DNA of 5,595 nucleotides from Labilibaculum sp. (GTDB lineage: Bacteria > Bacteroidota > Bacteroidia > Bacteroidales > Marinifilaceae), in contig JADGFH010000422.1 in NCBI GenBank assembly GCA_016743925.1, positions 1 through 5,595 on the forward strand. Direction: 5' to 3'. A program made the translations under genes and the position numbers. Each line of letters starts with the position of its first letter. Within the stretch, counting starts at the first letter, position 1. Shown in pieces: positions 1-5,595 of the stretch. The notes beneath the pieces were generated by a model. That model had not been told where the DNA came from, did not search any database, and saw only the letters and a list, made by a program, of their open reading frames with translations.

Positions 1-581
1 CTGTTAATTTGGCAACTATAGTAGCAATGAATAACAAAAAGGTACTTCTGATCGGAGCTGATTTACGAAAGCCAAAAGTTGATCTTGCATTCGATTTAAA
101 TAATAAGATTGGTCTGAGTACTTATTTAATCAATCATAGTACAAGATCTGAGATTATTCAGAAAACGCCAATAAATAATCTTTTCTGTGTAACATCTGGC
201 CCTGTGCCACCAAATCCAGCAGAACTATTGGAAAACGGCAGGTTTGAGCGATTTTTGCTTGAAGTAAAAGGAAAATATGATTTTATTTTTATTGATAATG
301 CTCCGCTCTCAATGGTTACGGATGGAATTATTACAGGAAAATATGTTGATGCGAATTTATTTGTTTTGCGCCAAGGATTTAGTCATAAAGATCAGATAGA
401 TTTTGTGAATCAGATAGCATCGAAAGGTACTTTATCAAATGTATCTCTTGTATTGAACGATGTATCGATGAATGGTTCATATGGTAAATTTAGTGCAGGA
501 ACCAATGGTAATGGATATTATTACGAGGACGAATCGCCTGGAGTTGTGAAAAGACTCTGGGGAAAAGTCTCAAGCAATTAA
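1..581 (+). CDS. Wzc-type tyrosine kinase of polysaccharide export, C-terminal part (5' end outside window)
   Basis: This is the C-terminal half of a bacterial BY-kinase, the cytoplasmic ATPase domain of polysaccharide co-polymerases that control capsule or exopolysaccharide chain length at the inner membrane. The reading frame is open from base 3 with residues VNLA, as expected just after the Walker A loop, so the membrane segments, Wzz domain and Walker A lie left of the window. Visible are the Walker A' strand LLIGADLRKPK (about bases 48-80; the first Asp of the classic LLIDADLRKP is Gly), the SGPVPPNPAELL segment, and Walker B FIFIDNAP followed by VTDG. The tail has a small tyrosine cluster, YYY about 20 residues before the end plus one Tyr 12 residues earlier, the usual site of autophosphorylation in this family. 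The in-frame TTG at base 9 is not a real start. A terminator follows at once, so this is probably the last gene of a polysaccharide operon. Confidence 0.9.
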   Translation, partial: VNLATIVAMNNKKVLLIGADLRKPKVDLAFDLNNKIGLSTYLINHSTRSEIIQKTPINNLFCVTSGPVPPNPAELLENGRFERFLLEVKGKYDFIFIDNAPLSMVTDGIITGKYVDANLFVLRQGFSHKDQIDFVNQIASKGTLSNVSLVLNDVSMNGSYGKFSAGTNGNGYYYEDESPGVVKRLWGKVSSN

Positions 582-588
582 AATAAAG

Positions 589-621
589 AAATGGCCTGAA
601 TAATTATTCAGGCCATTTTTT
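589..621 (+). terminator. Strong intrinsic terminator after the BY-kinase gene
   Basis: A perfect 11-bp inverted repeat, ATGGCCTGAAT (591-601) with ATTCAGGCCAT (606-616), encloses the 4-base loop AATT. Flanking AA/TT extends the stem to 13 bp, and the T-run spans 616-621. It begins 8 bases after the kinase stop codon, so the upstream operon ends here. The A-rich left flank (581-590) could make it partly active in the other direction, but no minus-strand gene ends here. Confidence 0.9.
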
Positions 622-632
622 GTTTGCTAATC

Positions 633-663
633 ATTGAAAAAGAACGAAATAATTCTATATTTT
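633..663 (+). promoter_or_regulatory. Candidate Bacteroidota promoter for the HAD phosphatase gene
   Basis: A -33-like ATTG (633-636) lies exactly 19 bases before TATATTTT (656-663). The latter matches the Bacteroidota -7 consensus TAnnTTTG at all but the final base. Transcription would start near 667-671, giving a leader of about 25 bases before the ATG at 695. No Shine-Dalgarno sequence is seen. In such AT-rich DNA a chance match is possible. Confidence 0.4.
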
Positions 664-694
664 TATTAAAGATTGTTACCTAAATATCCTCTAT

Positions 695-1105
695 ATGATA
701 ATTGCTGTAGATTTTGATGGCACGATTGTTCAACACAAATATCCTGAAATAGGTGCAGAAATTCCTTTTGCAATTGAGAGTTTGCTTGCCTTACAGCAGG
801 AAGGGCATCAACTTATTTTATGGACTTACAGAACGGGAGATATGCTTTTTGAGGCAGTTGATTTTTGCGAAAATAGAGGTTTGGAGTTCTACTCTGTAAA
901 TAGCAATTACCCAGAGGAAGAGTTTGATGATACTATTAGTCGAAAAATTTATGCAGATTTGTATATTGACGATCGAAATATTGGAGGATTGCTTGATTGG
1001 ACTGATGTGTACAGAATGATCTCCACAAAAGAGCCAGATCATTCTACAGAATCTGGCTCAAAAAAAGGGATTATGGGTTTTTTAGATAAAATATTTCGTG
1101 ATTAG
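695..1105 (+). CDS. Small HAD-superfamily phosphatase (BT0820-like)
   Basis: This 136-residue protein has the four HAD motifs in order: motif I DFDGT with nucleophile Asp6 and general acid/base Asp8; motif II Thr44 in ILWTYR; motif III Lys84 in RKIYADLYIDD; and motif IV Asp92-Asp93, which bind Mg2+. There is no room for a large cap domain, so the active site is probably open. The overall pattern (VDFDGTIV, the Y-P-x-I-G-x-E-I-P stretch, LILWT, the FYxVN-x-NYPEE region, YIDDRN, DW near the end) resembles the compact phosphatases common in Bacteroidota, of which BT0820 of Bacteroides thetaiotaomicron is, from memory, the namesake. The substrate is unknown. The catalytic core ends near residue 110. 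Residues 112-124 form a polar linker (KEPDHSTESGSKK), followed by a short hydrophobic, possibly amphipathic end (GIMGFLDKIFRD). The ATG at 695 begins right at the first beta-strand. The gene converges on the helicase gene with 7 bases between stop codons. Confidence 0.85.
   Translation: MIIAVDFDGTIVQHKYPEIGAEIPFAIESLLALQQEGHQLILWTYRTGDMLFEAVDFCENRGLEFYSVNSNYPEEEFDDTISRKIYADLYIDDRNIGGLLDWTDVYRMISTKEPDHSTESGSKKGIMGFLDKIFRD
1031..1059 (-). terminator. Candidate minus-strand terminator for the helicase, inside the HAD coding end
   Basis: A perfect 9-bp inverted repeat, GAGCCAGAT (1031-1039) with ATCTGGCTC (1051-1059), has an 11-base loop. Read on the minus strand, the stem is followed by TTTTGT (1030-1025), a short U-tract. 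Read on the plus strand it is followed by A's, so it can only act as a terminator for transcription leaving the helicase gene, whose stop lies 54 bases upstream of the hairpin. It sits in the codons for the linker of the HAD protein (residues 113-122). The U-tract is only four bases long, so efficiency may be moderate. Confidence 0.55.
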
Positions 1106-1107
1106 CT

Positions 1108-1148
1108 AAGAGCTAGTACGAAATTTGAATTCTAGCTTTTTTCTTTTT
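1108..1148 (+). terminator. Candidate plus-strand terminator for the HAD gene, inside the helicase coding end
   Basis: AGCTAG (1111-1116) pairs with CTAGCT (1132-1137), and outer A-T and G-T pairs (1108-1110 with 1138-1140) extend the stem. The loop is 15 bases. A T-rich tract, six T's (1137-1142), C, five T's (1144-1148), follows the stem, as expected for an intrinsic terminator just after the HAD stop at 1105. On the opposite strand the same bases encode the lysine-rich C-terminus of the helicase. The stem is short and AT-rich, so the T-tract must do much of the work. Confidence 0.5.
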
Positions 1149-2435
1149 AATTCGATCGTTATTTAATCTTCGAGCCAATTTTTCACCTAGGCCTCTTTTT
1201 ACAGCCACAAAGGTAGAATGATCGAGAACATCAATTTTTCCTAATTCGTCTTTCTTCAGATTTCCTACTCTACAAAAGAAGCCAACGATGTCTATTTTGT
1301 TAACTTTTTCTTTCTTACCAAGACTCACATAAAGAGTTTCCCATGCAGGTTGAGAAGGAAGAGGTAATTCATCCGATAATTCAAGAATCTCAATATCTTC
1401 AGGAATAAAGTTAGGAGTGTTTTCTTCTTCAGCAAGAACTAAATAAGACGTCCCTTCTGCATTCATTCGAGCAGTTCGTCCATTTCTATGAACAAAAGCC
1501 TCTTCTACTCTCGGTAATTGATAATGAATTACATTCTTAATTTCAGGAATATCCAATCCTCTTGATGCTAAATCAGTAACAATTAATAGATTGTGACTAC
1601 CATTTCTGAATTTTAACAGAGCCTTTTCTCTTTCGTCCTGTTCCAAACCACCATGAAAAATATCACATTGAATACCTTCATTTAAAAAGTGTTTTCCAAT
1701 TCGCTCAACAGCATCTCTATGATTACAGAACACTAAACTAGTCTGACTATCAAGATGGCACACTAAATTAAAAAGGGCAGCAAGCTTATCTTTTTCAACC
1801 GAAATAACTTTTTTCTGAGCCAAAGCCATTGGTTTGGCTTTCGGGCTAAAGTCTAAATAAATTGGAGAATTTAGTTTTGCAAATTCAGGAATCTCAATTT
1901 GATTGGTTGCAGAAGTCAACACTTTCTTTATGTTTTCAGGCAGTGACAAAGTAACTTCCTTCATTTCTCTCTGAAAACCTAATTCTAAGGCTTTATCAAA
2001 TTCATCTAAAATTAAAGTTGAGATGTTACTACAGTCAAAATTATTACGACGAATGTGATCTCCAATTCTTCCTGGTGTACCTACTAAAACAGCAGGAGGA
2101 TTTTTTAAATTGTTCTTTTCTGTAGACATTGGATGCCCTCCATAACAACAATTTACCTTGAAATTGGTTCCCATACTTTTAAAAACAGTCTCTATCTGTA
2201 AAGAAAGTTCTCGTGCAGGAGTTAATATTAAGACTTGAACGCCATTAACCTCAGAGTCTAGTTGTTCAAGCATAGGCAATAGAAAAGCTAAAGTCTTTCC
2301 AGATCCGGTAGGAGATGTAAGTAGTAAATCACAATCTTTTTCATATGATTTAGCACATTCCAATTGCATCTCATTCAATTTTTGAATTGATAAGCGCTTT
2401 AGTATTTTCTGAATTTCCTCGTTTTTTTCTTGCAT
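1113..2435 (-). CDS. dbpA: DbpA-like DEAD-box ATP-dependent RNA helicase
   Basis: From the ATG at 2435 this is 440 residues, close to E. coli DbpA (about 457). The helicase motifs appear in order: Q-motif Gln24, Walker A SPTGSGKT (41-48), Ia TPARELSLQI (72-81), TPGR (120-123), motif II DEFD (144-147) in place of DEAD, SAT (175-177), and then in the second RecA lobe VFCNH, VTDLASRGLDIPEI and HRNGRTAR. Residues from about 377 to the end (IDIVGFFCRVGNLKKDELG onward) match the DbpA RNA-binding domain, an RRM-like fold. In E. coli this domain recognises hairpin 92 of 23S rRNA, which points to a role in large-subunit ribosome assembly. The tail is lysine-rich. The frame also opens at a TTG eight codons earlier (2459), but those codons overlap a promoter -7 box and add nothing conserved, so ATG is preferred. 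It is transcribed alone and convergent with the HAD gene. Confidence 0.92.
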   Translation of the reverse strand: MQEKNEEIQKILKRLSIQKLNEMQLECAKSYEKDCDLLLTSPTGSGKTLAFLLPMLEQLDSEVNGVQVLILTPARELSLQIETVFKSMGTNFKVNCCYGGHPMSTEKNNLKNPPAVLVGTPGRIGDHIRRNNFDCSNISTLILDEFDKALELGFQREMKEVTLSLPENIKKVLTSATNQIEIPEFAKLNSPIYLDFSPKAKPMALAQKKVISVEKDKLAALFNLVCHLDSQTSLVFCNHRDAVERIGKHFLNEGIQCDIFHGGLEQDEREKALLKFRNGSHNLLIVTDLASRGLDIPEIKNVIHYQLPRVEEAFVHRNGRTARMNAEGTSYLVLAEEENTPNFIPEDIEILELSDELPLPSQPAWETLYVSLGKKEKVNKIDIVGFFCRVGNLKKDELGKIDVLDHSTFVAVKRGLGEKLARRLNNDRIKKKKARIQISY

Positions 2436-2439
2436 GGCG

Positions 2440-2447
2440 CAAAGGTA
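2440..2447 (-). promoter_or_regulatory. Promoter -7 box directly before the helicase ATG
   Basis: On the minus strand TACCTTTG is a perfect match to the Bacteroidota -7 consensus TAnnTTTG. Only four bases (CGCC) separate it from the ATG at 2435. Transcription normally starts a few bases after this box, so the mRNA would begin at or next to the start codon. No clean -33 TTG is present; the region about 16-22 bases upstream reads TTTCTG, a partial match. Confidence 0.5.
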
Positions 2448-2677
2448 ACAAAAACTCAATGAGCAGAAAGCCTAAAAGGTGAATTGTAATCATTGGAAAA
2501 ATTTAGATCTTTTAATTTGTAAGTTATTTCCAAATTTATGATTTAGAAATGGATCGTTTGACTGTAAATTAGGCTGATGTAGTTTAGTTTGTTCGAACCA
2601 TCGTAAATCAGGAATAATTGCATAAACCATTATTTTTGAATCAGAACTAATTGTTTTTATTCAATGTGTAAAATTTG

Positions 2678-2685
2678 TAGGTTTG
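2678..2685 (+). promoter_or_regulatory. Possible -7 box for the methyltransferase gene
   Basis: TAGGTTTG matches TAnnTTTG perfectly and would give a start near 2690 and a leader of about 25 bases. The nearest TTG (2651-2653) is 24 bases away, longer than the usual 19-21, so support is weak. A second perfect match, TATTTTTG (2631-2638), has its closest TTG (2618-2620) too near. The rest of the gap 2460-2715 holds only AT-rich sequence without a gene. Confidence 0.3.
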
Positions 2686-2715
2686 TTATATAAGCTCTAA
2701 TACTTAAATGCAGTT

Positions 2716-4158
2716 ATGACTAAAGAAAAAAAACTACTCTCTTTTTATCAGAAGCAAAAGACAATTAAGGAATTAAAAAAAATGCTACCTGATGTGTTTG
2801 AAGAGGGGAAATTGGATCTTTTAAAATTGAAAAGTTTTCTTGGTTCTGAAACTGTAATTGATGAGGCGAATTATGGCTTGTCTTGGCTTGGTAAAGATGT
2901 CTCATTATTTCAAAATGAAAATAAGAAAGTGGGTCGATTGATCTTGAATAGAGAAAAATCATTGCATCCGAACAAAAGTAAAAATCAATTGATTGAAGGT
3001 GATAACTTGGATGTTTTACAAATCTTACAAGAAGATTATCAGGAGCAATTAAAATTAATTTACATTGATCCACCTTATAATACAGGTAAGACTTTTGGCT
3101 ATAATGATCGATTCAAAATCCGTTCGAAGCAATATTTGGAGTATTTGGATAAAATTGAAATCGGACGTGTAAATTCTAACCTGCAAAATCAATTGGAAAG
3201 TGGTGAAATTCATACCAATTGGTTGAATATGATTTACCCAAGGCTATTACTGTCGAAAAATCTTTTGACAGATGATGGCTGTGTGGTTATATCAATCGAC
3301 GAAAGTGAAAAGGCAAATATTCAATTGCTTTGCAATGAGGTTTTTGGAGAAGAGAATTTTGTAGCCTGTTTTGTTTGGGTAAATCGAACAATGGTTAATG
3401 ATTCTGCTAACTTATATACCAATAATCACGAGTATATTTTGGTTTATGCAAAAGATGCTAAAAAGATAAAATTTCTGGGAGAAGAAAAAGATCTGTCTAC
3501 CTATAAAAATCCTGATAATGATCCCAATGGTTTGTGGATGCCTGATAATCCGACAGCAGCTAGTGGTAATTCAAATTCACAATTTCCAATCATTAATCCT
3601 TATACCGGAGAGGAGTACTTTCCGCCAGTAGGAAGATATTGGGCTTTTGCTGCAAAGCGTGTTCGCGAATGGGGAAATTCCGGGAAGATTGTTTTTCCAA
3701 AAGAAAAAGGGAGAAGGTTTTTGTTGAAGAAATACATTTCAGAACTTAAAAATACAAACAAGCCAATTTCTTCTATTATTTACGATATTCCAACTTCAAA
3801 AGGAACACGAGAGTTAAAGGAGTTGTATCCGGAAGGATTACCTTTTAAATATCCTAAGCCGACAGATTTATTGGTGAAGTTATTTGAGCAATTAACGGGA
3901 CCTGAGGACACTATTTTGGATGCTTTCGCCGGCTCATCCTCAAGTGCTCATGCAATTTTTAAACTCAATGAACGAAATCGAACCAATCGTACATTTATTT
4001 GCATACAAAATGATGAAGAAGTTTCGAAAGGGAGTGATGCCTATAATATGAACTTTCATAAGATTTGCGACATTTCTAGAGATCGAATTGTAAGAGCAGG
4101 AAAAATGTATTCTTATGGTGATATCGGGTTTAATTATTTTAAAACAACCTTTTTATAG
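2716..4158 (+). CDS. Orphan type III (Mod-family) DNA methyltransferase, beta class, probably N6-adenine
   Basis: This 480-residue protein has the motif order of beta-class amino-methyltransferases. A helical N-terminal region (1-85) is followed by NQLIEGDNLDVL (90-101), catalytic motif IV DPPYNTG (118-124), motif-V-like TNWLNMIYPRL, and GCVVISIDE. Next comes a target-recognition region (about 210-380) with typical Mod landmarks (PPVGRYW, FKYPKP), then the AdoMet-binding motif I DAFAGSSSSAHA (402-413). The usual FxGSG is FAGSS here, a substitution I believe also occurs in working relatives. The family-like stretch ISRDRIVRAGK and DIGFNYFK follow. Typical type III Mod subunits continue for roughly 100-150 residues after this GFxxFK segment, whereas this one stops four residues later, and no continuation is seen downstream in any frame. 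No Res helicase-nuclease gene is present on either side, so it probably acts as a solitary methylase. Two A8 tracts lie in codons 4-6 and 20-23. The recognition site cannot be read from sequence. Confidence 0.88.
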   Translation: MTKEKKLLSFYQKQKTIKELKKMLPDVFEEGKLDLLKLKSFLGSETVIDEANYGLSWLGKDVSLFQNENKKVGRLILNREKSLHPNKSKNQLIEGDNLDVLQILQEDYQEQLKLIYIDPPYNTGKTFGYNDRFKIRSKQYLEYLDKIEIGRVNSNLQNQLESGEIHTNWLNMIYPRLLLSKNLLTDDGCVVISIDESEKANIQLLCNEVFGEENFVACFVWVNRTMVNDSANLYTNNHEYILVYAKDAKKIKFLGEEKDLSTYKNPDNDPNGLWMPDNPTAASGNSNSQFPIINPYTGEEYFPPVGRYWAFAAKRVREWGNSGKIVFPKEKGRRFLLKKYISELKNTNKPISSIIYDIPTSKGTRELKELYPEGLPFKYPKPTDLLVKLFEQLTGPEDTILDAFAGSSSSAHAIFKLNERNRTNRTFICIQNDEEVSKGSDAYNMNFHKICDISRDRIVRAGKMYSYGDIGFNYFKTTFL

Positions 4159-4200
4159 TAATATTTATTGCTAATTCATGTTTCTTTCAATAAATAATAC
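4158..4200. repeat. AT-rich hairpin just after the methyltransferase stop
   Basis: TATTTATTG (4162-4170) pairs with CAATAAATA (4188-4196). After one A-A mismatch, GTA (4158-4160) pairs with TAC (4198-4200), giving 12 of 13 pairs around a 17-base loop. There is no T-run after it, so it is not a standard terminator. It could be a weak 3' structure of the mRNA or chance in AT-rich DNA. Confidence 0.3.
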
Positions 4201-4259
4201 TGTTCGAGTGTTTCGATCCGTCCTCATTCAGTTTAATTTACTTAATAGCATATACATGT

Positions 4260-4290
4260 GTTGATTTTATAGTCAAGTTTTTTTACTTTG
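4260..4290 (+). promoter_or_regulatory. Likely Bacteroidota promoter for tdh
   Basis: GTTG (4260-4263) is followed, after exactly 19 bases, by TTACTTTG (4283-4290), one mismatch from TAnnTTTG. Both boxes and the spacing fit the Bacteroidota housekeeping sigma factor. Transcription should start near 4294-4298, leaving a leader of about 65 bases. Only a weak purine-rich GAAGA lies near the ATG at 4361, in keeping with the poor Shine-Dalgarno sequences of this phylum. Confidence 0.6.
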
Positions 4291-4360
4291 CAATTGACTA
4301 GCCTAATGGCATAGATTAATACAAAAAGTATTTAAACAAACAACTATACACGAAGAAACC

Positions 4361-5392
4361 ATGGCAAAAATGAAAGCTCTAGTAAAATCCAAAGCTGAAA
4401 AAGGCATGTGGATGGAAGAGGTCGATATTCCAAAAGTAGGAGTAAATGATGTTCTTGTAAAAATTAGGAAAACAGCTATTTGTGGTACCGATCTACACAT
4501 TTATAAATGGGATGAATGGGCACAAAATACCATTAAACCAGGAATGATTATCGGTCATGAATATGTTGGTGAAGTTGCTGCAATGGGAGAAGGTGTTACA
4601 GGTTTTAAAGTTGGTGATCGTGTAACAGGTGAAGGTCATATAGCTTGCGGACATTGCCGAAATTGTCGCCGTGGACGTAAACATGTATGCGAAAATACTG
4701 TAGGTATTGGTGTAAATATCGATGGAATTTTTGCTGAATATGCTGCCATACCATCAGCAAATTTGATGAAAATGAGCGATCAGATTGAGGACGAGTTACT
4801 GGCCATTATGGATCCATTTGGTAATGCAACTCACACTGCTCTTTCGTTTTCTGTAATTGGTGAAGATGTATTGGTTACTGGTGCAGGATTAATAGGTTCT
4901 ATGGCTGTAGCGATTGCTAAATTTGCTGGAGCACGTTATGTTGTTGCAACAGAGACAAATCCATATAGAATTGAATTGGCTAAGAAGATGGGTGCAACTC
5001 GTGTTGTAAATCCTATGGAAGAGAGCCTTGATGATGTAATTAAGGAATTGGGAATGATCGGATTTGATATCGGTTTGGAATGCTCAGGTGCACCTGCTGC
5101 TTTTAACGATATGGTTTCTCATATGTACAATTCAGGTAAGATTTCTCTTTTAGGTATTTTACCATCTCAAACAACTGTAAATTGGAGCGATATTATTTTT
5201 AAAGGATTGCAATTAAAAGGAATTTATGGTCGTGAAATGTATGAGACTTGGTACCAAATGGAGCAGATGTTGATGAGTGGATTGGATCTTTCTCCAATGA
5301 TTTCTCATCGCTTTAAAGCAGATGAATTTCAAAAAGGATTTGATATTATGGAAGAGGGAAATTGTGGTAAGGTAATTCTTGATTGGGAATAA
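4361..5392 (+). CDS. tdh: L-threonine 3-dehydrogenase
   Basis: This zinc- and NAD-dependent enzyme oxidises L-threonine to 2-amino-3-oxobutanoate, which Kbl then splits with CoA to glycine and acetyl-CoA. At 343 residues it aligns almost end to end with E. coli Tdh (341), including TAICGTDLHIY, GHEYVGEV, the GEGHIACGHCRNC block, DPFGNATHTALSF and the C-terminal GKVILDWE. Catalytic zinc ligands are Cys41, His66 and Glu67. The structural zinc site is Cys96, Cys99, Cys102 and Cys110. His93 matches the specificity-linked His90 of the E. coli enzyme. The Rossmann nucleotide loop is TGAGLIG (173-179), with Glu198 placed to bind the NAD ribose. The protein is a cytoplasmic medium-chain dehydrogenase, tetrameric in relatives. 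The ATG at 4361 gives three residues more than the E. coli N-terminus; the ATG at 4370 would match it exactly. The gene is transcribed alone, and kbl, its usual operon partner, is not in the window. Confidence 0.96.
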   Translation: MAKMKALVKSKAEKGMWMEEVDIPKVGVNDVLVKIRKTAICGTDLHIYKWDEWAQNTIKPGMIIGHEYVGEVAAMGEGVTGFKVGDRVTGEGHIACGHCRNCRRGRKHVCENTVGIGVNIDGIFAEYAAIPSANLMKMSDQIEDELLAIMDPFGNATHTALSFSVIGEDVLVTGAGLIGSMAVAIAKFAGARYVVATETNPYRIELAKKMGATRVVNPMEESLDDVIKELGMIGFDIGLECSGAPAAFNDMVSHMYNSGKISLLGILPSQTTVNWSDIIFKGLQLKGIYGREMYETWYQMEQMLMSGLDLSPMISHRFKADEFQKGFDIMEEGNCGKVILDWE

Positions 5393-5437
5393 ACTTAAAC
5401 CGATTCGACAAAAATAAGGCTAATAATATGTCTTGTT

Positions 5438-5473
5438 AATAGCTACTTTAATTTAGAGTAGCTATTTTCTTTA
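5438..5473 (+). terminator. Intrinsic terminator after tdh
   Basis: A perfect 10-bp repeat, AATAGCTACT (5438-5447) with AGTAGCTATT (5457-5466), extends inward by U-G, U-A and A-U pairs to a 3-base loop. TTTT (5465-5468), C and TTT follow. It lies 45 bases after the tdh stop and closes a single-gene transcript. The sequence from 5474 to the window end shows no gene on either strand. Confidence 0.8.
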
Positions 5474-5496
5474 CATTTCATTAAGTTATCTTAGTG

Positions 5497-5514
5497 AATA
5501 TTAACATTAATATT
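5497..5514. repeat. Short imperfect palindrome in the right-hand gap
   Basis: AATATTA (5497-5503) and TAATATT (5508-5514) are inverted copies around the 4 bases ACAT. The size would suit a dimeric regulator's operator for a gene to the right of the window, but A/T-only palindromes arise easily by chance in DNA of this composition. A run of ten T's lies further on at 5574-5583. Confidence 0.2.
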
Positions 5515-5595
5515 GCGCGAGTAAAATGTTTGTAGTGAGTGAGATGTTGTGTGATTAGATGCTTGTAGTTATGTTTTTTTTTTAATGATCTTGTA

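Noticed and set aside
818..1042. Open frame on the minus strand opposite the HAD gene
   Set aside because: It is a shadow of the conserved HAD coding frame. The translation looks like no known protein, and it has no independent promoter.
2436..2459. N-terminal extension of the helicase starting at TTG 2459
   Set aside because: The eight extra codons have no family similarity, TTG starts are rare in this phylum, and the stretch contains a perfect promoter -7 box.
2493..2533. Inverted repeat TTGGAAA / TTTCCAA in the gap before the methyltransferase
   Set aside because: Seven pairs around a 27-base loop, with no T-run or conserved context, are expected by chance in AT-rich DNA.
2588..2600. GTTCGAAC motif resembling the T-loop of a tRNA, hinting at a tRNA remnant or attachment site
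   Set aside because: The flanking bases do not form the five-pair T-stem, and no acceptor, D or anticodon arm can be drawn upstream.
2765..3073. Open frame on the minus strand opposite the methyltransferase start
   Set aside because: The sense frame carries the conserved DPPY region. The antisense product shows no motif.
3919..3954. FAGSS instead of FAGSG in motif I as a sign of a dead methyltransferase
   Set aside because: Serine or alanine at this glycine position is, to my knowledge, found in other Mod-family members. All other motifs are intact, so inactivity is not supported.
4303..4684. Two open frames on the minus strand opposite the start of tdh
   Set aside because: They lie across highly conserved Tdh sequence and the tdh leader, and are explained by chance.

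Overview
This window reads as ordinary chromosomal DNA of a low-GC member of the Bacteroidota, probably a marine Marinilabiliales/Marinifilaceae-like organism. That placement is an inference from protein style, AT-rich codon use, the near absence of Shine-Dalgarno sequences and the presence of Bacteroidota-type promoter boxes (TTG, about 19 bases, TAnnTTTG). No database search supports the taxonomy.

Layout, left to right. (1) Positions 1-581 hold the C-terminal part of a Wzc-type tyrosine kinase (BY-kinase) of exopolysaccharide or capsule export. It enters from the left and is closed by a strong intrinsic terminator (589-621). (2) 695-1105 is a small HAD-superfamily phosphatase with its own likely promoter. 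(3) Running toward it on the minus strand, 2435-1113, is a DbpA-like DEAD-box RNA helicase. The two stop codons are only 7 bases apart, and each gene's candidate terminator hairpin lies inside the other gene's coding end. The helicase promoter sits so close to its ATG that the mRNA is probably leaderless. (4) 2716-4158 is a beta-class DNA methyltransferase of the type III Mod family. It is short at the C-terminus and has no restriction subunit in view. Two A8 tracts in its first 23 codons could act as frameshift switches. (5) 4361-5392 is L-threonine 3-dehydrogenase (tdh) with a recognisable promoter and a clean terminator, and no kbl partner within the window. The last ~120 bases hold no gene that I can see.

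The genes do not form one pathway. They look like separate transcription units: the end of a surface-polysaccharide operon, a phosphatase, a ribosome-assembly helicase, an orphan DNA methylase and a threonine-catabolic enzyme. I see no convincing new multi-gene system. The points most worth following are the orphan, possibly phase-variable methyltransferase, the reciprocal nested terminators of the convergent pair, and the leaderless helicase promoter.
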